Of a DNA stretch of 64,000 nt, positions 12,068-26,500 are shown one piece after another. Under the pieces are notes generated by a model that had not been told where the DNA came from, made no database searches, and saw only the letters and a program-made list of their open reading frames with translations. Location: contig CM077115.1 of assembly GCA_039619475.1 (NCBI GenBank), positions 446,513,292 through 446,577,291 on the forward strand. The letters are read 5' to 3'. The stretch is from Icerya purchasi (lineage: Eukaryota; Arthropoda; Insecta; Hemiptera; Monophlebidae). A program made the translations under genes and the position numbers. Numbering within the stretch: the stretch's first letter is position 1; each line of letters begins with the position of its first letter.

Positions 12068-15000
12068 CTGAAATTATCTATATGTAAATATATAAAGACA
12101 AAACAGCTCAGTAGTACCTTTTTCTCCTCTGTTTATTAACCGATTTTCTTTTCAATTTTTTTTTTTTTTTTTTTTTTTTTGTTTAGTAACTATTGACGAT
12201 CTGCAGTGTTATCAGTAAAAAAAATCTGGAAACAATTTCTTTTTTTTTCTTATTTAAATGAAAAATGAGATCGATATATAGCTAATAAATCTGTTCTTAT
12301 TAAAATGTATTAATTTTTCTTAATAATCATCATTATTGGCTCTTTCGCAGTGTACACTAAATTTTAAGGTGTCATTTAACATCGATAAATGAGGGTTTTT
12401 AAATTGCGATTTATTGTTATTGAATTTATTTTTTATTCAATTATAAACTGTTTTGTATTGTAAGTACATATAAAAGTGTAGGTTCTCAGATATACAATGA
12501 ACGAATACGTGTATAAGAGTATAGAATTCATATACGTTTTCCTCAAATTTTTAATAATAATTATGGTCGAATTTCGACCAATGGGTGAACACTAGTTAAT
12601 ATTAAAGGATCAGTATGATGGAATTATTTGATTAGAGGGGAAGTGTGTGTATACGTGTTATCGGACTTTTGGAAAGCATTAATTCTTGTGTTTTGGTTAA
12701 AAAAGATAAGTAAAGATAAACGCAGAATGTATAATCAGAATCTGAAGCAGATCTAAATTACACCGAATCGGAAAATAGAAATACCGGAAGAAATTTCGCA
12801 TGACTAATTGGAGTGAACCATGGAACTGCGGAACCATTTACTAATTCATAAGGTTAAACAAAAAATACGGAAAAGTAGAAACAATTGAACCATTATACAT
12901 TTTTTTAAATTTATAATAGACGGAAAAATTAATAGCGATAAAACAATAAGATTGATAAAGAAGTTTCTTTTGCTTTTTTTTTTTTTTTTTTTTTTCAATG
13001 GCCTGGTTTTTGCCTTTTGGTCGACTTTTTCACTAGTAATGTAGTGAACGCCAAAAAGATTATTGCAAAATACTGAACTGTACTTTGTTTCTTTTTTCAG
13101 CACAACTTTTTACCATTTAGCCAGTTTCTTCTACATTAATCATTAAATTATTAATCTTTGTCATCTTATTACTTGAATTAGTTGCTAACTTTTTTTATGC
13201 TGCCACTAGGAATTGAAACGCATGACTACTGTTATGGTAGTTAATTGTACGTTCACGCCTCTCGACGGCTGAACTGTAAATTACGTTAGAATTTTATGTT
13301 AAAAAGCGGACTTTTGTGTTCCCGGTTAATCGATCGTTCAATATTGCGATTGTATCTATTTATAGTTCAATAGTTTGCGATAATACGGTCCTTTTAGACT
13401 TCATTACATCACCACCCATTTTATTTTCTATCTTACTAGTTCGTCGCCGCTGGTTTACCCCGTTTATCGCGTTGTTTGTTGTTTTTTTTTATATACGTTC
13501 GAGTATTTCTGTTTTCGAACATTTTTTATTTAACTTCATAAATCACTTTATTAATAATTTTTTCCAGCTCCACAGTTGGTTCAGTCACTATCATTAAAAT
13601 GTTACATATACCTATTCCGGAAGCCAGTGAAACGTATTGATGTTCTTATTTTCTTATTGAACTGACTGCAGGTTCGACGATACTAATGGTTACGGGTGAA
13701 CCCTACTCCCTCTGGCGAAGAAATACAAAGAAACAAACGGGGAGCATGGCGCGAAAAAACGAAATGAGCGACGAGGTTGCGACTACTATGTATTTATTTT
13801 ATTTCATTTTTTTTTTGTAAACTAGGTTCGTCAACAAGGACATTATTAGCCCAAGAAATGGGAAGAAGGAAAAATAAATGTATATTCTTATGCGTTTAAG
13901 AACAAAGGATAAAAATGCTTCAGGGTAGGAATAACCGAAACAGAAAGAAATAAGAGTAAAAGCAGCGCTATAAGGAGTGGGGATATCAAGCTTTAACAGC
14001 GAAGAATAGAAGGGGGCGATTGCTCAGCAGAGAAGGCCACGCATGCAAATAAAATGTGATCGGCATCATAAAGAACGCATATGAAAGACAAGTGAAAAGG
14101 ACCAAATGGAGTACATGTAGATGGAAACCGAGAAAATGAAGCAAGAAGGAGAGACTATGGTTAAAGCGAAGGCGACAAATAGCAGAGATTGTAGAGCGTT
14201 TAAGGGAGAGCAAGCATCAAGGAAACCATGGGGGCGAGGAGAGTGAGATGGCTGAATAGAGAGATGGTAAAGGGAGGCAGGATTAAAAAATGAAGAAGAA
14301 TAGGAGTTGAGTGATAATTTGGAATGAGTTAATTAAGAAAAAGGAAAGCAATATTATGGGCTGAAAATGTGCCCCTGGGGGAATGAAAGAACGGGTTTTA
14401 ATGAATATATCCACTAATTCATTACATTTAATACCCAAATGGCCAGGAATTCGCAGAAGATTGACCTCGATCGAGTGGAGGAGGAAAAGAGCATGGATGA
14501 GAAAGCGTATGAGAAGTATTATATAATCGGAAAATGGAGCAGGAAGAGAAGTTCAGACAGTTTGCAGAGCACTTTTAGAATGATATTAACAGTCTGATTG
14601 ATTTTACGACGGAAAACAAAAGCGATCAAGAGACCGCATGCATCGACTGCTCTCTCAAATGTACACCGCGCTCATCACTATTCTGCCTGTTTTTGGCGGG
14701 ATTTACAAAATCTTCCCCCTAGATTCGACGCTGCTCGATACAAATTTTTTGTACGAAGCGCACTCGTCCCGGACTTATGTAGTTGTTTCGGTTACCGACC
14801 ACTGAGGTACTCACACTATATTTCTGCCGCAACACATTCGTCAATCCGAATGTGCACGAGAATTTTGGTTTTAACCGAATAAGCATCCTTGAAACCTATA
14901 CAGCCAGCGACGACAACAATTTAGAACGATATTTGAGAGATGATGGCGAATTAATGACTTTTTATCGAATAATATTTTCTAGGTCGAACATCGCCAAAAG

Positions 15001-16987
15001 ATAGTTTTTTTTTTTAATTTTTAAAATTAAACATCAAACATATAGGTTCATTTTTAATAATGTTCTCCGAATTGTTCCAGTTGAAGAAAGTTATTCAGAT
15101 TTCCTACAGATGTCGAACGTTTTAGATAAAATTTATTTTCATTAGTATATTTTCCCTTTGACCTTAAGATCGGAAACTTGCGAAAATATTTCTAGTATAT
15201 TAATTTATTGCTTTAGTGTTTGCTACAGTGTTTTTATAATTCTATCATTAAACTGTAAAAAGTTTACTTCTAAATGTTTCCAGCGCGATATTAATTTATC
15301 GTAAAAATAATATATCTCGGTTATAATTTTTTATTACTTTTGCTAATTATTCTCCGTAAATTTTCGAAATTCTTAGATGTAATGTGTTACGTTCCATTTT
15401 ATGAATGCGTGACAACGACGTAGCGCTTTTACGTATTTTTAAGGAATTTATTTACCTATAACGAAAAAGTAAATAGATTAAGAGTCGCTCAAAATGTAGC
15501 ACTTATGTAAATTCTCCGGTATGTACGAAAAAGTAATAATTATTCATGCGAATAAAAACATACGTTTACTGGCCATCAGAAATCGTAAGAATGCGCCTAC
15601 CTACCTATATGTGGTACATTAAATACATTTCGTGAATATTCATCGCTATACTATGAAAATAAGAGTTTTCTGTAATACGGTACGTTCTTGACAAGTTTAT
15701 CAAAATTACCGCCAATTTCATTAAGCGACCCCCCCCATGTTAGTGTAATTAAAAACGCACTGAAAAGCGCGTTACGCGTGATTCAAGTATTCGATTAAAT
15801 TTATACGAAGAATTTTTTTCGGTGTTTAAATAGAATGTCATTATTTCGACGAAAAAGAGCTACAAAAACGCAATGTTCAAAACTGATCGCACGGATGCAG
15901 CTAGTTAACATTATGGAATATATAATCGACGTTCGTTTTTATTTTCGGCAAAAAACACATGGCACACGATTAATGTTTCGAAAACGCGCACAAATAAAAA
16001 AACTAGACAGGATATTACGTGTTCAATGATATTAAAATATTAACGAACCCGAGAGAGTTTGCAAGTCAACGTCTTATAATGTGTCGAAAAATTTTAATAC
16101 AGAAGACGATTACGCACGGTACAAAAACTAATTTTAGCTGTAAGTGAATTATTTTCTTCAAAAGGCTCGTCACCAAACTCAATATAGCTAGCGGGCGAAC
16201 GGGGAACAAAATTAAACATGATCAATGTACAAGGAAAAAATCAGATCAATCCGCTAATTTCGTTAAAAATAAAGTGTATACTTTTCCAAACAGAGATTTC
16301 GAATGTGGCGATAAATGATTTAACATATGATCCACAAATTCCAAAAAAACAAACAAAATAAGTAGATAATTTAAACCAACTGCGCCGATTTTTTTTTTTG
16401 GCTCGGCGAGAAACCATCTGGCCACTAACAACTTCTACAAATAAGCTAGACTAACAGAATAGTGTGTATAAATAAGTAGGTTGAATCCTAAAACGTCATG
16501 GAATAGGAGCAAAGAATATCGTTAGCAATAACAATGGCTATTTGAGACCAAACAACAGTCAGGAACATGAAATGGAAAAACAGAAATATATCATGATTCT
16601 TGGCCAGAGCTGATTAATGATCTTAGCCGACCGCTATTACATGATGTTGTAGGTGGAAAAAAACTAGAAGGGCACATTTAATAAAGTAACTGTCAAAAAT
16701 CTGAACACAACTAAAATAAGAAAAATATACTACTAATAATAAATGAGGAAAATTAGCCGGGTTAAAATGAGAAGTAGCTCTGTTAACTAATCGAAAGGAG
16801 TTCGATTATAAAGCTTATTATGTGGACTCTTTAAAGCTACCATTTCCTTAACAGTTCAGTAATTAACACGCTGTTTGTACTGAAAAAAGAGAGACGAAAA
16901 GCCCTTAAGTTATTTTAAAAATATAAATTTTTTGTTTCTTTTTGTTTTGACTAAAAGTTTTTTCTTGCCTACTCTGTCAATTTTTTT

Positions 16988-17032
<45 letters not shown>

Positions 17033-20000
17033 TTAACTCGGCCATTTTGAACTCGCAAGGGGCTGTGTCTCTTGTCTCCTCTTGCTTTCGTTTCTGTCTC
17101 TTTCTCTTCTATACTTTGTATAAAATGATCAAAATTTACAACGTAATTCTTACTGGCATCAACACACAAAAATCCTATCCTAACATTTAACTTTCACTAT
17201 ATAAAATTAAGACATTTTTTAAATAACAATAACAAAAATCCTACAAAATATAACAAACGTTACATAAAATTGGGACATTTTTTTTAATGGAGGGTAGCCT
17301 AAGAATTACGTTGTAATTAATATATATATATATATATATATATACATTTTAAAAAAAACTGGGCCCTTCGTGTCCCTTGACCCCGCCTGGGGACACCCCT
17401 GGACCCCTCCTGTTCTATTATTTGTATACTTTGTATAGAACGAAGAAAATTGACAACGCCAAGCAATCAACTTTGTCGCTTCTTTGTATACTTATATGTG
17501 TACAGCATGTAACGTTTTAGGACAAATTTTCTGTGACAGCAGGGCGTTGGGCTAAGAATGACGTTGTGTCATTTCCTAGCAATCCATTTTGTCGGTGCTC
17601 TTTGTATTCTTGTATAAACAATATACGTAACTTTTGGAACGAAAAAGGTGATGGCAGTTGAGCTAAAAATGACGTTTTCAATAATACATATATATTTTTT
17701 TACCTATACACCATATTTTTGCTACATTTTAAAATAACATCGGCTCACGTTGATCCAATAATGTATGGAACACAGAATTTGCAATAAAAGACTTTTAACA
17801 AAATGTTATTATTTTATAGTGGAAGTAAGAACAGATAAAGCTACGATATAAAGATGAAATCGCGCTGATAGGTGAACATATAATAATTCACACGTTTATC
17901 AAGCTATGTATTTTTATAGGTGCGACTTATTATATACATTAGTATATAACAGTTTCTTTTTTTTTTTTTTTTTTTCCTACACAATCTACTTCACTTTGAT
18001 GTACGCAGAATAATACTACCTGATCGACTTTTTACATTCAAGTACGTTAGAAATTATTAATTTATACTGCCTTTAATAATATAATATTCAATGTAATTGT
18101 GTAATTAAATATTTTTTTATGGTTCACTAATCAGTACTATACCAGAGGAATAGGGCGACATAACTATCACGTTTATCGCAAATAATAATCCGATGTAATA
18201 CGTGTTAAAGTCCTTTCAAATGTTTGATTATAGTTTAAGACAAACAAAGTATTTCCTCGAGTTATTTATGAAACCTCTTATATCGGGAAATGTATATTTT
18301 CGTCAACGTACCACCGTTATGTAGACAATTATTTTTTGTAACAATACAATAGCAGGGGCGAAAAATAGAAAGAGAGAGAGAGAGACAAAAGGTAATAATA
18401 TTAATTAAACTCGCAATGGCAGTAAAAAACAACTGTTGCGACAACGTATATCCCCGGCAAATGTAGTTTCTAATATATAGTTAACAAGGAAAAACATTTT
18501 TTTAAGTACAAACCATTAACAATTACAAAACGTTGATCTCATTCATTAAATAGCTTTCAACTACTATTAGAGAATCCTATTACTGATTTTGATTAATTAA
18601 ATGTGAAAATTATTGTAAAGAATAAAATTTCGAAAACTCCAACGTTACAACATCGGCTTTGGAAGAATTTTATAAATTTTAACGGAAAAATTAAATTAAC
18701 GAAATTTAGAAATAGTAAAGAAAACCACTTAGCGGGAAAACTACCTACGGACTGAAATGCTTATTTTTTCACACTACGGAAAATTTATATCACTCGTCCA
18801 CTGCGACATATATTTCGTTGTACAAAAAAAAATAAATAATAATAATAAATATTCAACCCTGCGAAGAATAGAATTTTGTTAAAAAAGTTAAATAATCACT
18901 ACATTTTAAAGAGCATATATATATATATATATGTATGAATCATTTAAATCATATCCGACAGACAAAAATATACGGTTACGGAAACCAAAAAGTATCCGAT
19001 GAGATGATACAAAACAACAATAATGTTGGACGCCTCTAATTTATTTTTAATTGTTATAAATAATGTAACCTCCCCGAGAGTGAAAGAATATTTAGCACAT
19101 CGACATACTGTTTTAGCAATAAATCCTTATTAGTTCGAGAAATTGCAACAAATAGTGCTAACGATGTGACTAAAACTTCTTCATGGATTCGCAATAAATT
19201 AGTACTAAGTGTAAGCTAGACAAAATATCTTATGTACCGTAATTAAAAAAACCAAAAAAAAAAAAAAAAAAAACTATTTTAAAGAATCAGTATAAAATTA
19301 AGCACAATTTCACGACTACAAGTGTAGTTGAAGTAGAATACCTTGAATTATATCAGATAAAAAAAAATAAATATTCTAGAGTTTTCTCAATTACTTCCGA
19401 TTAAATTATATTTGATATTATACCGAATAGAGTTGAGACAAAATATTTTATACAAATATAAAAAAGAACTTCTTAATTTATTATCGAGTTAATTTCCTTA
19501 AAAATGCATTTTCGCTTCAAATGATTTTTTTTATCGAGACTATCAATCGGCTATTTTTACTCTTTTTTTTCCTGGTACGCAAAATTCCCGGGGTCCCGGT
19601 TTTCCGTTTAGGTGACCATCCGGAATAAGTGTAAGTAATATACCTTGAGAGTAAAGTATTTAATAAACTACCATTAATTGTAAATGAATTATTAAAAGAA
19701 TATGTAAATGTTATTCTCAGATTACGTACTCAATAGAATTTAATCATTCAAATTCTCTAATTAACAATTTCTGGTACTAGTATCGTATTCTTCATACATT
19801 AAATTTTTCTTATATATTCATATTGCGTCATTCGTGGAAGGTAATGGCGAACCACCACGTATACCATCATTTGCGCGCTAGTTAGTATACAGACAGACAC
19901 ACTTGGGGTAGCATTTGTATATCGTTAAAAATCAAACATTTACAATTGGTTCCAAGTGCAGTGTTGCATCTACACTCGCATAGCACATAACAGTTGCCAT

Positions 20001-20252
20001 GAACACCATGCCTCTCCTACTGAAATTCAATATTCAAATCAAAAACGTTTGCAAGTTCAAAATTTTAGATACTTGAGCTGTATCATGAGGTGTAAAGACG
20101 CCAGTTTTGATTACAAAATACAGGAAAGAATTCAAACGGTGACAAAACAATACATTCAAGTTAAACAAGAAAGTATTTAGAAATAATATATATGTATGTG
20201 TGTGTGTGTGTGTGTAAGCTAGTGGTACTAAAATCGGTTATTATTCCTACGT

Positions 20253-20309
<57 letters not shown>

Positions 20310-23300
20310 GTCATAGGCCCTGTAAATAGTAAATACATTAAGTTGTTAGAAGCGGTCCAATAGCGAATAATAAGTGACATAATGAGCATTCGCTCACAAA
20401 ACTACGCATCAAATATGGAAGTAAGTAAACTGTGACCACACAAAAATGTTACTATGCAGAAATGAGTTAAACATATACTAAGATCGGACAACAACAGGCT
20501 AATTTATGTATTACTACACGGGCAACTCACAGTGAATATTAAATTAAAGTGTAAATACTACACGTAGAACTTAATGAAATAGTGCAGGCAAATTTATAAA
20601 ACTGGGAACAAAAAGTTAAAACAAACCACAATGGAAACGAAAGTCTTCAAACGTTCCAAGATAACTTAAATTATTTGATAAAGAAAAAAAGGATCCATCC
20701 GCAAATATAATTACCTTACATATCTGCGATAAGTGCAGAAATACCTGTAAAGCTCAAATTGGCCTTTTCAGTTATTTAAGAATCCATAAGTAAAACGAAC
20801 TATTATTACGACAGGAATTTATATTCGTGATTGAGTATAATGATGATAATAAAAAGAGTATTTGGTAAACGTATGCATATAAATAGCAAACTAAGCGCAT
20901 AAAGATTCATTTGCTCCGTTTATATTATTTAAAATTCAGTGCCTACTGTAAGTTATTGATAGGTTCAAAGTGGCTTAAATTTAAAACGTTACTTTAATTT
21001 ATGAACTTCTTACTATTGCTGTTCGCACTATAAGTGCATTTGTGCAAAAAAAAATCTTTAAAAAAAATTTAATTGAATTTACTTCAAATTAGTATCATAA
21101 TTAATGAACAGTTTTATTTTTGCCATCAGTTACATAACATATATATATATATATATTAATTACAACGTAATTCTTAGACTACCCCCCATTCGAAAAAATG
21201 TCCCAATTTTATGTAACGTTTGTTATATTTTATAGAATTTTTGTAATTGTTATTTTACAAATGTCACAATATTATGTAACGAAAATGAAACGAAAAATAT
21301 AACGAAAAAAAATGAATTAATTTTATATAATAAAAGTTAAATGTTAGGATAGGATTTTTGTGATTATGTTATTTATTTTCTGTTGATGCCAGTAAGAATT
21401 ACGTTGTAAATTTTGATCATTTTATACAAAGTATAGAAGAGAAAGAGACAGAAACGAAAGCAAGAGGGGACAAGAAACACAGCCCCTTGCGAGGCCAAAA
21501 TGACCGAGTTTATATATAGGTATATATAATATATATATATATATATAAAAAAGCGAAACTAAAATTTGCTGATTTACAAAATTAAAATTTTAAAGAAACC
21601 GACTTACTCCACATTAATGATAAAGTTTAAAATGTTAGCAACGACATACAAAAATTGATATAAATATTATCAACAATAATAATGGGTCAAGATATAGACA
21701 AATCAATATAAATATCTATTTCAATTTATCGTTATTATTGTTTATTTATTTTTTGTCACACCGGCCAGTCTTGGCTGTAATATTAGCTTAAAATCGATAT
21801 CGTCTCCTCTCCCAATGGACAAAAGGCAACAAATAACAATATACAATTTAGATAACTTAAACTATACATATGAATTTTATATGATTACGATAAAAATGCA
21901 AAAAATAATTAAACATATACATTCCCTTATAAATTACAGATTAGATTTTTACTTACAGTTAGTAGCATGTATAGGATATATACTAAATGACTGAAGTACG
22001 GTTAACGGTCATATACTATCGATTAATTGCGAAAGTGATGGTACAGCACAATTATTATGAGAGCGGACGTCCCGACACCACTTCTTCTTTATCTTCCCGT
22101 GGATCATCTGGTAATATATTTATTGACATCCTTTATATATATATATAAATTATATTTGGATTATCACTGAGATTAATTTTCTCGAAAAATTTTTGGTAAT
22201 GTTGTATACGAATGTCTTTGACAAATGGAATATTGAAATTCCTATGAAGAGTAGATTGGAGACATATTTAAGTGCCAAAGGTACCGCATGCACAGAATCT
22301 TTCATTGTTAGCTTCGAATCTGTAAAAGGTTACTTGCTTTGATATTTCCGTATAATTCTATCCCGTACACTGCCAAATTGGCACCATAACCGCTGCGTAT
22401 ATACGCCATTTTAGACACAAACTTGAAATAGATCTTCTTCCTGTCAATGGATAAAGCAAGTTAGCACGTGTCAAGACTTCTTCTACGATCACGATACGCT
22501 TATGTCAATCCACTTCTGGATGTAAGTGTTCCCCTTTTTCTTCCACCTATGGCGATCACCGGTCTCGTTCATCCACTTCACACTGGCTGACCTCTTTATA
22601 TCATCTTGCCATCTTGTGCTCGGCCCACCGCGGCTTCCCTTGGCAGCCATTCCGTTATTCAGTTCGTCCACCTGTCATCATTTCTTCTTGCCACATGGCC
22701 TGCCCAGTTCCATTTCAGCTGCGCTGCACGTTCTACTGCATGCGACGGTTTAGTCTGCTGTGTTATCCATGCATTGGTTTTCCTGTCTGACATCTTAATT
22801 CTCAACATTATTCTTTCGTGGGCTCTCTGAGTCACGACAAGTTTCTTAACTACATATTTCGTCAGGCTTCATGTTTCCGCTTCATATGTAAGCACCGGTC
22901 ATAATAATATACAATATTCGATCCGAAACTTCACCCCATTGAGTCACCCATTGATTTGTCGCTTTATTAATAAGAAAGCCAATTCCATTTTGATATGCAC
23001 TATTTAATCCGATGTAGTACGACATATTACCAGACTTTAAATTAAGGACACCATTGCCTTTTCTCCTTATCTCGCTTAATCCAAGTATATCCCACTTAAT
23101 TTCCTCCAATTCGATTTCCAGTTCTTCTAGCTTGTCCTCTGTAGAGGGTGTCCTTACATTATACGTAGCAATGTGTAGTTTTAGCTTTTTCTTCTCCCTC
23201 ATTTTAAAAACATATTTATGTTTGTCACATCCAGTGGTCTTTTTATCGAGTCTAGTTATGCTTTCCATATTTATATTTTCAGTAGATGAAGTCGCAGTTG

Positions 23301-23457
23301 GTTGCCCATTATGGCTTTGGCGATTGCAGCCATTCTTATTCCATCTTTTCATAACAGGGGGTAATAAATTGGCCTGATCTCCCGTGCTGGCCAAGCAAAT
23401 TGGGAGATGCGTTTTATCCCTTCTGCCAGGTTGATAACGTGGTTCTAGATTATCACC

Positions 23458-23504
<47 letters not shown>

Positions 23505-26500
23505 TATTATTATTTTGTGGTATGTTTGTGCTATAATACACATCATATTGTTACCTGCGATTGATATTTCTTTTAAATTATTTAGTTTCTAATTTTTATT
23601 GTAGGAACAGGGTGGTAAATCTGTAAGGTCCTGTTCCACCATTTTCTGTTAGGGTTTGTTCCCTTAGCCATTTGGGTAAAAACCCTAACCGCAAGGCAGC
23701 CGGTTGTTATCGAGGAAATAACACTGTAAGACTTTTACGGCGGCCAAAACTCGCCGAGGGTGAGAAAATCGTAGGACATCGCAGACTTTTGATAGATAGT
23801 TCCTCAAGCTGTCCATCTGCATCCTCATTCCTCATTGCCCTGCCACTACTGGAATCGCCTGCCTGAGGCTTTCCACCAGTAGCCGCTTCTTGGTCCACGA
23901 CTGCTTATTCGACTATGTCTTATTCGCAGCTAACCTACATATCCGTAGGTCACTCCACCATACGCCACCCAGTGGACGCGCCCCGTTCCGGTAGAAGCTC
24001 CGGCCCGAAAGGTACAAAGTTCCCCTCGACGAGGACTCTTCTACGAATTTGTTCTATATGAAGATGCCCCATAAGTCTCCGATCCATATGCACCCCTAGA
24101 TATTTCACAGTATTAACCTGTGGTATTTCGGCGCTATTTATTATTAAGTCGGTACGCATAAGAATAACGTTATATATGTTGATACTTTTTATTATTGAAC
24201 TTTATTTTCCAATTGTCTGTATCTTATCAATGTGGTCTTGAATTACAATATTCGAAAATTCCGGATTTGCATTTGAGGCCATTAGCTCTGTATAATCCAC
24301 AAACACGGCCAGGATTGTCTGGTTAAAAGCAACTAGTATATCTGCAGTGTGTATAGAATATAAAGTATTGATCTTGAAAGAGCTCTCTGCGGAACAAAAC
24401 TGTAGACACTTCCCTTTCTTCAAAAATGGCCTCATTAATCTTTACTGCAAATGTCCTACTCGTTATAAGCACGATGCAAGAAGCAGGTAAAGATCCGGTA
24501 AAAATAGCTGCTTTAGTTTAAATATTATTTGCTTTTTTTTTTTAAAAAAAACGATGGCACTACTGTGGAATTGTTGAATTGTAGAATGTTGCGAGGCGAA
24601 AATGAAACCGATGATTCGCTTTTTATTTTCTAGAATTAGATAAATCCTTTTTAATAATAATAATCTTTCGAAGACCTCGCGGATAAAACACTAAGCCAAT
24701 TAGCCGATTAGAGTATAAAGAAGTCTGAGCTTTTCCAGGTTTTACGAGCAACCGGAATTATTGATTTTTTTCATCTATCGGTGGCAGTATCCATTTCGCA
24801 ACATAGAGTGGAGTATTATATATCGGAGTAACAAAGCCGTAAAGTAATCCCGATAGCATTTCGTCGTCAGTTAGCTTATCCATTGCTGGAGCTTTGTCGT
24901 GAAGAGTTGATTTTAAGTAGTTTGATATTAATGATGCAGGAAAAGCTGCATTTGCAATGGACTTTCTGTAAAACATTTCACGTCTTTGGTGTGTATGATG
25001 ATATTTTGAATTTTCTAAATGATCGGCAAAAACACTCGCCTTCTGCCTGTCCGTTTGTACGCTGCTCTTTGGCTTGAGTAATTTCTCACAACAGACCATA
25101 GTGAATTCATCTTTCATATTTCGTGAATTCAAGTTAATATTCAAATGATTTAGTATATTTTTATTTCTTCTTTAATTTTCGGCGAATTCAGTTATAAATT
25201 GTTTTTAATATGATGCCTGGGGGTTTCGCTGTCATCTTCTTCTAGCAGCTCTAGTCTGTTTTATCAGAACACATATTTTTATCGGTGTTCTCACGACAGC
25301 GCTGTTTACGAATTGTGGAATTTATACAAGCAGACTGAATAAGTTTTGTGAAATTGACCACAATTTTTTTGTTTTCAATTTATATTCAAGTTAGTATCAT
25401 AGTTTACAACAGTATATAACTTGTGCCAGTTAGTAGTTTTAGTACGTAAATAATTTTGTAGTTTTGTACGGAATTTACCGTCAAGTATAGCCATGATGAC
25501 ACCGGTACATGATCTAAGGATAGACACTGTGATCTTCGTTTTAAATTTTATTACATTTATAAAGATTTCGGGTGACGTAAAAATCTAGCACATCTGGCAG
25601 TCTGTATAAATGTTCTAGTCAATAGATTGGAGTCATGGGTGTACATTGTTAATTGCGTTTGTAAGTTTTCTTATCAGGGCCGACTATTATTCTTGAACCG
25701 CAAAGTACACTTTTAAAATTAAAATCACCCCCACCACAGTTGAATCGATTATCTAATTCAGAAAAAAAAAAAAAATAAATAAATAAATTATTGTATTATG
25801 AATCCTCTAAATGGCAATAAATTGCAGCAAAGTTAAGTACTGCTCATATTGGTATATTAATATTAGCTGAAATTATCTGAAAAATAATGTGTGCACTCTA
25901 TGACAGATATTCTTGTTTCTGATGGCAGTTTTCATAATCATTGTGCCCCTTTGTGATTAAACACTATTAACTTTAACTTTATTATTAATAACCGTAAATA
26001 CACACGGAGTAGAGGTCACTTCAAAACACGTTGATTTCTTTAATATTATTTCAATTATTCGATAAAATTTTATTCTATTTTTTTTTGTTTTTGTTTTAAT
26101 TATTATATAATTACATTTATATTTTTAATATCATTATTTTAATTTTTTAAGTCAACTATTTTTAGAGAGAAATATTTATAGATTTTTTTTTTTTTTTTAT
26201 TTCATCACAACTGATCAACTTTAGTGGTCATTTCGCGATTAATTGAATGTGATAAAGAATGTTTTGTGGAGGGCTAGTACTCAGTATTAGTCCCTCTGGA
26301 ATCTTAATAATGGCCGGACAAGATCTAATAGAGCGTATTTCACCACAACCTGCGTATTTCACCGGAGTTATCCTCAAATTGGTAGCAAGTGGATTCTCAT
26401 AGGAGAGTGCTACGTCGGGCGACATGTTTATTTGCTTGTTTTTTGATTTCATCCACCACAAACACGACGTTCAAGTGTCATTATGGAGGGTATAATTTGA

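Noticed and set aside
13986..14213. Minus-strand open frame with hydrophobic residues
   Set aside because: It is the complement of a purine-rich stretch; the hydrophobic bias follows from pyrimidine-rich codons, and no family resemblance is visible.
22882..23541. 219-codon open frame with an Asn run as a host gene
   Set aside because: The Asn run is a translated microsatellite and the rest is a LINE endonuclease N-terminus.
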